NCBI GenBank assembly: GCA_041740995.1
Contig: JBGSKY010000282.1
Location: 1 to 44,166, forward strand
DNA from: JBGSKY01 sp041740995
GTDB taxonomy: Bacteria; Planctomycetota; Planctomycetia; Pirellulales; Pirellulaceae
Length of the DNA stretch: 44,166 nucleotides
Direction of reading: 5' to 3'
Made by a program: the position numbers and the translations under genes. Shown here piece by piece: positions 36,260-44,166 of this stretch (its first letter is position 1; each line of letters starts with the position of its first letter). Below the pieces are notes generated by a model. That model was not told where the DNA came from. It ran no database searches and saw only the letters and a list, made by a program, of their open reading frames with translations.

Positions 36260-37762
36260 TTGAGACAGGCTAGCCATTTGCATGGTCATTCAAAATCCGA
36301 TTCTCCGGTGCAATCGGTTGCGATTGTTGGCGGCGGTCTCGCCGGAATCGCTGCGGCACTTGCATTGGCAGACGCTGGGTTTTCAGTTGAACTGTACGAG
36401 TCAAAATCACGCTTGGGAGGCCGAGTCGGGTCCTTTAAAGATCACGAGACCGACAGTGAATTCGATTACTGTCAACATGTCGGCATGGCGTGTTGTACCA
36501 ATCTTCAGTATTTAATTAATCGGCTGAACTTGAACGAACAATGGCTGACCGAGAAGAAGCTGCATTTTTTTGATTCCAGTGGCCGCCACCTTCCTCTTTC
36601 CGCTTGGCCTCTCCCGGCACCGTTGCATATGACTGGCTTACTCCTGCGTTGGCCTAGCCTAAGCGGTATTGAGCGGCTCAGAATCGCTCAGGCCATTACG
36701 CAAATGATTTGCCAAGCTGAGCAAACCAATTCTTCTGACCGGCTAGCCATCGATTGGCTGCGTCAAAACAGGCAATCGGAACACTCAATCCAAACCTTCT
36801 GGAATACCATCATCGTTAGTGCGCTTGGTGAAACGATTGATCGAGTTGGCTTGATTCCGGTCCGCAAAGTCTTGCTCGACGGATTCGCGATGAACCGACA
36901 AGCGTATCACCTGCTTGTCCCGCTATCTCCACTTTCCACGATGTTCAACGAACATGCGAAGGAGCAATTGAATCTTGCCGGCGTACAAGTGCATCTAAAC
37001 CACGATGTCAGAAAAATTGTTTACGTAAACCAGCAGCCCAATCTTTGTGTCGGCCAACGACTTGAACCAACACAGTTTGATGGCGTCATCGCGGCCGTGC
37101 CGTGGCATAAGATCGAAACGTTGCTCGACGAACCAATGTTCAACGCAACCGAGCAACCTCACAAACTCCAGAGCTCTCCAATAACTGGCGTTCATACTTG
37201 GTGGGATCGTCCTTGGATGGATTTCCCGCATGCAGCCTTGGTCAATCGAATGTGCCAATGGGTTTTTGCAAAGCGAGTCCGAGCGACAGAAATAAATCGC
37301 GACGACGCTAGCCAATTTTCGATGACGGATTTGCATTACTATCAAATCGTCATCAGTAGCTCGCGAGACTTTCAGTTACGCAATAGCGTCGAAATTGAAG
37401 CGGCTTTGCAAGAGGACCTGAAGTCGATTTTTCCTTCGATACAATCAGCTCGATTACTCAAGTGCCGCGTCGTGACCGATCCGCGATCCGTCTTCAGTAT
37501 CTCGCCCGACAGTCAACCTAGACGTTGGTCGTCCGAACGATTCGCCGAGCGAAGCGTTTGGCTGGCAGGTGATTGGACCGAAACTGGTTGGCCAGCAACG
37601 ATGGAAGGTGCCATCCGCAGCGGTTTTGAAGCCGCAAAAAAGCTGGCTGCACATTCAGGCAAGGCAATCAATTTACCGGTCGCTGGTCTTACTCCAGGAT
37701 TCATTCCACGGACGATCCGACGAATAGGCTGGGGAATTTATAGAAAGCGAGTAGAATCCTAA
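36260..37762 (+). CDS. hpnE: Hydroxysqualene dehydroxylase HpnE
   Basis: FAD-dependent amine-oxidase-fold enzyme that reduces hydroxysqualene to squalene. The 500-residue protein has the dinucleotide-binding VAIVGGGLAGIAAALALADAG-type N-terminus (GGGLAG at 24-29) followed by LYESKSRLGGRVGSF. The C-terminal signature AGDWTETGWPATMEGAIRSG is characteristic of HpnE. The start is TTG at 36260 with GAGGA before it. It completes hpnCDE. No squalene-hopene cyclase gene is in the window, so the fate of the squalene (hopanoids or other triterpenes) is not shown here. Confidence 0.93.
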   Translation: MRQASHLHGHSKSDSPVQSVAIVGGGLAGIAAALALADAGFSVELYESKSRLGGRVGSFKDHETDSEFDYCQHVGMACCTNLQYLINRLNLNEQWLTEKKLHFFDSSGRHLPLSAWPLPAPLHMTGLLLRWPSLSGIERLRIAQAITQMICQAEQTNSSDRLAIDWLRQNRQSEHSIQTFWNTIIVSALGETIDRVGLIPVRKVLLDGFAMNRQAYHLLVPLSPLSTMFNEHAKEQLNLAGVQVHLNHDVRKIVYVNQQPNLCVGQRLEPTQFDGVIAAVPWHKIETLLDEPMFNATEQPHKLQSSPITGVHTWWDRPWMDFPHAALVNRMCQWVFAKRVRATEINRDDASQFSMTDLHYYQIVISSSRDFQLRNSVEIEAALQEDLKSIFPSIQSARLLKCRVVTDPRSVFSISPDSQPRRWSSERFAERSVWLAGDWTETGWPATMEGAIRSGFEAAKKLAAHSGKAINLPVAGLTPGFIPRTIRRIGWGIYRKRVES

Positions 37763-37806
37763 CTCTGACTTAAATCAATTCGCTAACCGTCTGAAAGATC
37801 GAAACT

Positions 37807-38937
37807 GTGAGCCTGAGCGAGAAATTTGATACCAAAAATTGGGCAGCCGACCGATGCAGCACGTTTTCGTCCAGTGGCATTCGTAAAGTCTTCGATTTAG
37901 CGGCAAGCCTAAAAAACCCCATCAACCTTTCGATCGGGCAGCCGGATTTTGATGTCCCGCAGTCGATCAAGGACGCCTGTATCGATGCAATCTCAAATGG
38001 CAAAAACGCGTATTCGCCAACTCAAGGCATCGCGCCGCTGCGAGAAAAATTGCGGAACCAAATCGTAGCCAAGTACAACCACGCCGACCGCGATGTATTC
38101 GTTTCGTCAGGTACCAGTGGCGGGCTTGTCGTTGCCATGCTTGCGTTGATCAATCCTGGCGATGAAGTGATCATATTTGACCCGTACTTTGTGATGTACC
38201 CGCCGTTGATTCAAATGGTCGGCGGTATTCCGATCTATGTCGACACCTATCCAGACTTCCAAATTGACATCGCCAAGGTCGCTGCGGCGATAACACCTCG
38301 CACCAAAGCGATTTTGTTCAACACGCCAGCCAACCCAACGGGAGTTGTTGCTCAACGCGACAAAATCGAGCAACTTGCAAGGTTGTGCCAAGAGCGCAAT
38401 GTCGCATTGATTAGCGACGAAATTTATAGCTGTTTTTGTTTCGACGAACCGATGTGCTCGCCCGCTGAATTCAATTCCGACACGATTGTTATCGATGGGT
38501 TTTCGAAGTCGCATGCAATGACCGGCTGGCGATTAGGTTGGGTGCATGGTCCATCGAGCTTGATGCAAGAAATGATGAAGATCCAACAATTCTCGTTTGT
38601 GTGTGCTCCGCAACCAGTGCAGTGGGCAGGCATTACGGCGATGGATTATGACATGGCGACGCACTACGCTGACTATCGATCAAAACGCGATCGTATTGTG
38701 AACGGGTTGAAAGACTTGTATGAATTCAGCCTGCCGACGGGCGCGTTCTACCTATTTGCCAAAGCACCTTGGGGCACTGCAACGGAGTTTGTGCACGAAG
38801 CCATCCGCAACGAATTGCTGATCATCCCTGGCAACATCTTTTCGCGCGAGGATACTTACTTTCGCATTTCATTCGCAGCACCTGACGACACGATTGATCG
38901 CGGCATCGAAGTACTGCGAAGAATCGCGAAGCGATAA
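37807..38937 (+). CDS. Class I PLP-dependent aminotransferase
   Basis: A 376-residue fold-type I aminotransferase of the aspartate/aromatic group. Key residues are Asn176 (PANPTG), Asp204 (ISDEIY), the PLP lysine Lys234 (DGFSKSHAMTGWRLGW) and Arg242. The substrate-binding opening is INLSIGQPDFDVP. The start is GTG at 37807. It follows hpnE by 44 bases on the same strand and may be read with it, though no pathway link to squalene is known to me. Its stop is 11 bases from that of the convergent glycoside hydrolase gene. The amino-acid substrate cannot be told. Confidence 0.92.
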   Translation: MSLSEKFDTKNWAADRCSTFSSSGIRKVFDLAASLKNPINLSIGQPDFDVPQSIKDACIDAISNGKNAYSPTQGIAPLREKLRNQIVAKYNHADRDVFVSSGTSGGLVVAMLALINPGDEVIIFDPYFVMYPPLIQMVGGIPIYVDTYPDFQIDIAKVAAAITPRTKAILFNTPANPTGVVAQRDKIEQLARLCQERNVALISDEIYSCFCFDEPMCSPAEFNSDTIVIDGFSKSHAMTGWRLGWVHGPSSLMQEMMKIQQFSFVCAPQPVQWAGITAMDYDMATHYADYRSKRDRIVNGLKDLYEFSLPTGAFYLFAKAPWGTATEFVHEAIRNELLIIPGNIFSREDTYFRISFAAPDDTIDRGIEVLRRIAKR

Positions 38938-38948
38938 ATCCGTTTACA

Positions 38949-41228
38949 CTAGTCGAACAACTGCTGGTGCAGTTTGGCAAGCTCGTCCACAGGTATCTTG
39001 GTAACCCGTCGGTCGTAAGTCATCAAGCCATTAATTTCGCCTTCGACGTCAGTGGTCTGAGTGTAAACGCCAGCAGCAATTCCTTGCTTTCGCAAAGCGT
39101 TCAATTTTTCCAACGATACTCGATATCGCTGACGGTATTCAGATTCGTTTTCCGGCAAACCTCCATAGCCCCAATTGCGACGGTTGGCATCCCAAAGATG
39201 CCCAGGTACCGGATATCCGTGCCCGCCAAATTCGCCAACAACTTTTATGAAGGGTTCGTAACGTTTTGGGTCGAACGGAAAATCTGGATCAGGATAGCTA
39301 TGTTGATCAACGACGTCACCGACCGGCCAGAAATTACCACCGCTTGCAACATTAACCAACCGCGAGGGGTCGCGAGCGGCGATCCACTGCCCTACCTCGA
39401 CCGTTCGATGCTGTCCCCAAGCTTCGTTAAAAGGCGTCCAGACAACAATGGATGGATGATTTTCTAAGTTGTCTACCATTCGCTCAAACTCGAGCATGAA
39501 TTGCTGATCAGCTTCGACTGGCCATTTTGCATCATTTGGATTTGGGTCTAACCGTGTCCACTTTGGCCGTTCACCGCCACTGACTTGGTCTTGCCACACC
39601 ATCATTCCAAGCCGGTCGCAGTGGTAGTAGTACCGCCGTGGTTCAACCTTGATATGTTTGCGGATCATATTGAACCCGGCAGTTTTTAAAAACTCGATAT
39701 CGTACAGCATGGCCTGGTCTGATGGTGGGGTTAGCAGCCCATCGGGCCACCAGCCTTGGTCTAACGGCCCCCAGTGAAATATCGTTTGACCGTTGAGCGT
39801 AAATCGCAAGTGCCCCGCCTCATCACGAGCTTTGCCTACCGTCCGAATTCCAGCGTACGATTGAACTTGATCGACGATTTCCCCAGACTCATTCAGAAGC
39901 GAAACTTCAAGGTCGTAGAGCGTCGGCTCCGAAGGCGACCAAAGCTTCGCTGATGGCACTTGCACTCGCAGCTTCGATGTCGGTGATTGGAGCTGCGTAA
40001 CGACTTGGTCTCCATCGCGAACGACGACGCGGTACTGCGCAGTTTGTTCTGGTTGGGAACAGATTGCTTCGATCGAGATCGAACCATTGGTGGCATCGGT
40101 GGCCAAATGCAAGTCCTCGATTGAGTTTTTGGGTAACGGTTCGAGCCAAACTGTTTGCCAGATACCAGAGGATTGTGTGTACCAAATTCCTTCCGGGTTT
40201 AACGACTGCTTGCCGTTGAGTTGCCATTTTTCGGTTTCATCCTTAACTCTGACAACCAATTCGTTTTCACCGTTGATTAACGAGTCAGAAATATCGATTG
40301 AGAAAGGATCGTTACCTCCAACGTGCGTTCCAACTAATACTCCATTAACAAAAATTTTCGACTGATAATCGACAGCCTCAAAATTCAATTTCCAATGTTT
40401 TTCGTCTTTTGAATCAATCGAAAAAGTTCGGTGATACCACAGCGTTTCATCTGCGTTGAGCAAGCGTTCGACACCGCCAAGCTTCGATTCCAAAGAGAAA
40501 GGAACCAAAATTTCTCCATCCCATTTGATTGGTCGTTCTTGATTGGTTGCGCTCGTAATAGCATAGTCCCATAGACCGTTTAAGTTCGTCCATTCTTTGC
40601 GAACTAATTGCGGCCTTGGATACTCAGTCCATGCATTTCCCGCGGTCAACGATTCGCCCCACTGGGTGATCAATTCGGTTTTTTGAGGCGTTTGCTCTCT
40701 TGGAGCGACCGGCAAGACCGGGACGTCATCTGCATCGATGATGTGTACATCGATAAACTGGCCGCCGGTCGACTGACGGCAATGGACTGCGAGAAGGTTG
40801 TTGCCATCACGAAGCGACGAACGTTGTTGGTCCGTAAGCGGTACGACTTGATAGTCGGTACTCCATTCCTTGAAAGCTCCGATAAGCTTGCCATTCAGGA
40901 AAACTTCAGCGTCTTCGTCGTGATGAATGAAAATCGCTGGTCTAGCAATGCTGGTCTTGAAGTCGAACGTTTTCCGAAGCCAGATTTGCTTTCCACGCCA
41001 CGTCGTACCGATGCGTGCGGCTGGCGTTTCACGGGTGCCAAATCCACCTTTGCCAATATTCCATCGTGTATCGTCGAATTGTGTTGACTGCCAGCCTTCA
41101 CCCGGATTTTGTAGCACATATCGCCAATCATCGACGATCGTACTTTCTTGGCCGAAAAGATTCGTTATCGAAGCGGTTAGGAGAATTGCCAAAGTGGCAA
41201 ATCGAAAGAAAGTTAGACTTCGGAGCAT
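38949..41228 (-). CDS. Exported glycoside hydrolase family 2
   Basis: A 759-residue exported enzyme of the beta-galactosidase/glucuronidase/mannosidase family. A signal peptide (LTFFRFATLAILLTASITNLFG) starts the protein. Residues ~30-165 look like an extra carbohydrate-binding-type beta-sandwich (WLRKTFDF, FIHHDEDAEVFLNGKLIG). The GH2 sugar-binding domain follows from ~205 (LVRKEWTNLNGLWDYAI), then the immunoglobulin-like and TIM-barrel domains. The acid/base is Glu602 in PFNEAWGQH and the nucleophile is Glu666 in KVVGEFGGHG. The polysaccharide or glycoside it acts on is not determinable. It lies 95 bases after rnr, same strand. Confidence 0.92.
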   Translation of the reverse strand: MLRSLTFFRFATLAILLTASITNLFGQESTIVDDWRYVLQNPGEGWQSTQFDDTRWNIGKGGFGTRETPAARIGTTWRGKQIWLRKTFDFKTSIARPAIFIHHDEDAEVFLNGKLIGAFKEWSTDYQVVPLTDQQRSSLRDGNNLLAVHCRQSTGGQFIDVHIIDADDVPVLPVAPREQTPQKTELITQWGESLTAGNAWTEYPRPQLVRKEWTNLNGLWDYAITSATNQERPIKWDGEILVPFSLESKLGGVERLLNADETLWYHRTFSIDSKDEKHWKLNFEAVDYQSKIFVNGVLVGTHVGGNDPFSIDISDSLINGENELVVRVKDETEKWQLNGKQSLNPEGIWYTQSSGIWQTVWLEPLPKNSIEDLHLATDATNGSISIEAICSQPEQTAQYRVVVRDGDQVVTQLQSPTSKLRVQVPSAKLWSPSEPTLYDLEVSLLNESGEIVDQVQSYAGIRTVGKARDEAGHLRFTLNGQTIFHWGPLDQGWWPDGLLTPPSDQAMLYDIEFLKTAGFNMIRKHIKVEPRRYYYHCDRLGMMVWQDQVSGGERPKWTRLDPNPNDAKWPVEADQQFMLEFERMVDNLENHPSIVVWTPFNEAWGQHRTVEVGQWIAARDPSRLVNVASGGNFWPVGDVVDQHSYPDPDFPFDPKRYEPFIKVVGEFGGHGYPVPGHLWDANRRNWGYGGLPENESEYRQRYRVSLEKLNALRKQGIAAGVYTQTTDVEGEINGLMTYDRRVTKIPVDELAKLHQQLFD

Positions 41229-41323
41229 GAGGGCTAATACCTTGGCAAGAGCGTGAGGCGAGAAGCCGATAGTATAACCGATCGAACGTCAGGTATGGCG
41301 GATGACGATCTACCTTGATTGAT

Positions 41324-43672
41324 TTACTTTTTTGGTCTGCCTCGTTTTTTGCTCGATGGCTTTGCTCTCATCGGAACGACGCTTGACGGCTTAGTTGTGG
41401 ACTTGGTTTTTTTCCGCGAGTTCATTGGAGCCTCTTGCACTCTCTCGCCATCGACTGAGCTCGCGTTTTTCTTCTGCTTCTTACCTGTACCAAGCTTCTG
41501 AACACTCGATCGGCCTTGATAGGTGAAATAGAGCTCTCGTTTGGCGAGATTAACTTGAGTGACAGTGATCGCTACCGCATCGCCGAGTCGAAATCTATTC
41601 TCCTTCCGATAGCCTTCCATAGAATGACTCTGACGATCAAATCGATATCGGTCTGCTGGCAGACTCTTCTGCATCAGCACACCCTCAACTGGGACTTGAT
41701 GAAGCTGAACGATGATCCGATCTTGTTTGACCGTTGTAATTGTCCCAGTGAAAGAATCGCCAATTCGCTTATGCATGTAGTGCAACAATTTGACTCGAAT
41801 TAATTGCCGCTCGGCTGACTCCGCGTTTTGTTCTCGATCACTGCAGTGTTGTCCTTGTCGATTCAACAATTGCACCGGAACACGAGCGTCTTTGCCATCG
41901 ATTAAGTCTTGCAGTATTCGATGCACGATCAGATCTGGATAGCGTCGAATCGGACTAGTGAAATGACAATAATTGGTCATATCCAGGGCAAAATGGCGTT
42001 CTTCCTGAGGCTGATAAACTGCCTTGGACATGCTTTTAAGAATGGCATAATTTGCCGCTTGCTCCAACGGCGTATTGCGGACACTTGTAACGACTCTTTG
42101 GATCTCAAAACGATTGTGCATATCGCTGCACTGAATTCCGATCGCGCGAATGAACTCGGTCAATCGTTTGAGCTTGATGCCCTGTGGCGGCGGATGAGCT
42201 CTTCGAAGAAACGGGACGTTCTTGCGAGTCAAATAAGTGGCGACCGCTTGATTGGCCGCCAGCATAAACTCCTCAATGATCTTATGACTGTCGGTATACT
42301 GAGTCAGATGAGCGCCCTTCACTTTACCTGACTTGTCGAGTTCAATTTTTACTTCGGGCAAGTTCAGCTCAATCGCTCCACGATCGATCCGGCGTTGACG
42401 CAGTAGCATCGCGAGGGAGTACATGTCCGTTAGCAGGTGCGCGACATTATCGGTTAGCTCCAATTTCTGAGGTGCTTCCAAAAACTGGTCAACCATTTCA
42501 TAAGTTAAGCGTTTTTTATTGCAAATCACCGATGCAAAAAAATCGGTATGAATCGGCAGGCCCTGATCGTCAAATTCGATCATCACCGTCTTCGCAAAAC
42601 GCAGCTTGTCAGGCTGCAAGCTGGCCAAAGAATTGCTTATTATTTCGGGCAACATCGGTATGACGCGATCGGGAAGATAAACGCTGGTCGCTCGATCCGC
42701 AGCTTCTTCGTCTAATCGAGTTCCGGGTTGCACGAAATGCGAAACATCCGCGATGTGGACCATCAACTCCCAATTGCCAACTTCGTTCTTGGACAGCGAA
42801 ATGGCATCGTCAAAATCTCGCGCATCAACTGGGTCGATCGTCAACGTAGTGACCTTCGTCAAATCGCGACGATTTCCGAACTCGTGTTCGTTAAACTGAT
42901 CCGCAACCGCACGCGCGTCGTCCAGGACATCATCTGGAAACGCTTCTGGCAAATTGAATTGATGGATAACGGCAATCGTATCAACAGCTGGATTTCTGCT
43001 GGCACCGAGCACCTCTAAGATCACACCTTCGCCGGGAGTAAAATGGCCACTAGCGGCGGTCTCTGGAAACTTCACTAGCTCGACGATGACCTTGTTCTCA
43101 TTTTCCAGCGGCATGCCACGCACATCTCCAACTCCGATTGGATAGTCCGATTTCACTCCGTCCAGCCAGACAACAGGCTCGCCGTTGACCCTCTCGAAGG
43201 TTCCCACAAAATTACGTCTGGCTCGTTCAATCACCTCCGTGACAGCGCCTTCTCTGCCTCGACCGTTTCGGCCGCTTGCTAATCGAACTTCAACCAAATC
43301 GCCTTCCATAGCGGATTTCGTATACTTACCAGGAATGAAAATATCGTCCGAGCTATCGAGCAACTCGGGGTCTAAGAGCCGCACGAATCCGAAGCCACCA
43401 ACGGCAGCCCGAAAAGTTCCACGCACTACTTCAGAGGCCGTTTTCGGCTTGCCGGCTGGCTTAATCTCGACGCCATGGATGGCTGAAATGAGATGATTCG
43501 CTCCAAAAGCGATCAATCCCCGTCGGACCATTTTCTTCAATAATTGCCGAAGCGCAGGGTATTCTTCGGGACTGATTGAAAGCAGTTTGGCGATCGTTTT
43601 CGGTTTGCTGGGACGAAATTCCGCAGAATTGACAAGGTTAAGTACCGACACCGCCAGTTTCGAGTTTTCCAT
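41324..43672 (-). CDS. rnr: Ribonuclease R
   Basis: Processive 3'-5' exoribonuclease for structured RNA. The 782-residue protein has an N-terminal winged-helix region (~15-60), cold-shock OB-type domains (GTFRAAVGGFGFVRL near 90) and the RNB catalytic domain with TIDPVDARDFDDAISL (Asp280, Asp286, Asp288, Asp289). An S1-type domain lies near residue 650 (GDSFTGTITTVKQDRIIVQL). A basic tail of about 50 residues ends in SSKKRGRPKK, an AT-hook-like motif. I start at the ATG at 43672 (MENSK); TTG at 43678 would add two residues. It is divergent from the response-regulator gene across 200 bases. Confidence 0.95.
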   Translation of the reverse strand: MENSKLAVSVLNLVNSAEFRPSKPKTIAKLLSISPEEYPALRQLLKKMVRRGLIAFGANHLISAIHGVEIKPAGKPKTASEVVRGTFRAAVGGFGFVRLLDPELLDSSDDIFIPGKYTKSAMEGDLVEVRLASGRNGRGREGAVTEVIERARRNFVGTFERVNGEPVVWLDGVKSDYPIGVGDVRGMPLENENKVIVELVKFPETAASGHFTPGEGVILEVLGASRNPAVDTIAVIHQFNLPEAFPDDVLDDARAVADQFNEHEFGNRRDLTKVTTLTIDPVDARDFDDAISLSKNEVGNWELMVHIADVSHFVQPGTRLDEEAADRATSVYLPDRVIPMLPEIISNSLASLQPDKLRFAKTVMIEFDDQGLPIHTDFFASVICNKKRLTYEMVDQFLEAPQKLELTDNVAHLLTDMYSLAMLLRQRRIDRGAIELNLPEVKIELDKSGKVKGAHLTQYTDSHKIIEEFMLAANQAVATYLTRKNVPFLRRAHPPPQGIKLKRLTEFIRAIGIQCSDMHNRFEIQRVVTSVRNTPLEQAANYAILKSMSKAVYQPQEERHFALDMTNYCHFTSPIRRYPDLIVHRILQDLIDGKDARVPVQLLNRQGQHCSDREQNAESAERQLIRVKLLHYMHKRIGDSFTGTITTVKQDRIIVQLHQVPVEGVLMQKSLPADRYRFDRQSHSMEGYRKENRFRLGDAVAITVTQVNLAKRELYFTYQGRSSVQKLGTGKKQKKNASSVDGERVQEAPMNSRKKTKSTTKPSSVVPMRAKPSSKKRGRPKK

Positions 43673-43872
43673 ATTCAAAGGATATATGCCTAAGATGGCA
43701 CAGCAAAGCTGCGAATAGAAACTTTAACCAATAATTCTAGCTTTTTAGCTTCGTTGGACCTGGTTCGACAGACCTGGACAGTAGAACCTTTTGGAATCGT
43801 CGTTTAAACTGCAACACCGACCTGCCAAGCTGACGACTCCCCACCTACCCCGCCTCGATTGAAAGAATCATC

Positions 43873-44166
43873 GTGCCCAATTCCGCAGAAAAGATGCCAA
43901 GTTCGGCTCGAATTTTAATCATTGATGATGACGATGAGATTCGTACGACGGTGGCATACGCATTGCGAAATCAAGGCTATCAAGTCCATCTTGCGGCCGA
44001 CGGAAACGAAGGGCTCGCAATGGCCGAAACTCTAGAGCCAGATCTGGTCTTGCTCGACATGATGATGCCCAAACGAAGCGGCTTTCTGGTTCTGGAACAA
44101 TTGGGCCAGGTCATCACCAAACCAATTCGCGTCATCATGATGACCGCCAACGAAGGCGAGCGACAT
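43873..44166 (+). CDS. Response regulator (partial, runs off the window)
   Basis: The first 98 residues of a CheY-like receiver domain; the gene continues past the window end. The acidic pocket IIDDDDE (Asp18, Asp19), the phosphoacceptor Asp62 in LLDMMMPKRSG and Thr91 in VIMMTANEG fit the family. A GTG at 43873 is the likely start, with ATG at 43894 as an alternative. The output domain and the partner kinase are outside the window, so the regulated process is unknown. Confidence 0.88.
   Translation, partial: MPNSAEKMPSSARILIIDDDDEIRTTVAYALRNQGYQVHLAADGNEGLAMAETLEPDLVLLDMMMPKRSGFLVLEQLGQVITKPIRVIMMTANEGERH

Overview
The window looks like chromosomal DNA from a planctomycete, probably of the Pirellula/Rhodopirellula type. 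This is inferred from four things. Two large exported proteins carry the 'LE-x-RR-x-LM/LA' motif at the end of their N-terminal export region and planctomycete-style dockerin repeats. A DUF1598-like exported protein and a 60-residue Arg/Lys-rich DUF6800-like protein are present. hpnCDE genes for squalene synthesis and a RoxA/peroxidase-like di-heme cytochrome are present. Many genes start with GTG or TTG and have weak Shine-Dalgarno sequences. No tRNA, rRNA, CRISPR array, insertion sequence or phage gene was recognised; most of the window reads as core chromosome with some exported accessory proteins.

Layout. 0.1-3.5 kb: topA (zinc-less, lysine-rich tail) and a PRX_like1 thioredoxin-fold protein. 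3.5-6.1 kb, minus strand: a very tight four-gene operon, GlmU-like nucleotidyltransferase > prs > MazG-like pyrophosphohydrolase > QueD-like protein. 6.3-12.1 kb: a small basic protein and three exported proteins (a Pro/Asn-rich outer-membrane candidate, a DUF1598-like protein closed by a clear intrinsic terminator, and a protein with an internal duplication). 12.2-16.3 kb: Mn-dependent pyrophosphatase with CBS/DRTGG region, alpha/beta hydrolase, acylphosphatase, holA. 16.5-19.2 kb: a haloarchaeal-type glucose dehydrogenase, an LRR-like lipoprotein, and lspA. 19.4-21.7 kb: thrC and dapB (aspartate-family amino acids). 21.9-29.8 kb: a metzincin-like protease with a C-terminal dockerin, then a 1554-residue cadherin-like protein with an N-terminal dockerin. 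29.9-34.3 kb, minus strand: di-heme cytochrome, GT-C glycosyltransferase, ispH. 34.3-38.9 kb, plus strand: hpnC-hpnD-hpnE and a class I aminotransferase. 38.9-43.7 kb, minus strand: an exported family 2 glycoside hydrolase and RNase R. The window ends inside a response-regulator gene.

How the genes fit together. ispH makes the C5 isoprenoid units and is head to head with hpnCDE, which turn farnesyl diphosphate into squalene; together they form a precursor-to-squalene block. The GlmU-like/prs/MazG/QueD operon groups nucleotide-sugar, PRPP, nucleotide-hydrolysis and pterin chemistry. The protease/adhesin pair (21.9-29.8 kb) is the most accessory-looking part and the best candidate for an under-described system: two neighbouring exported proteins that share an export motif, dockerins, an SdrD-B-like domain and a Gly-Glu-Gly-Glu motif after the dockerin. 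All functional calls come from reading motifs; no database search was run.
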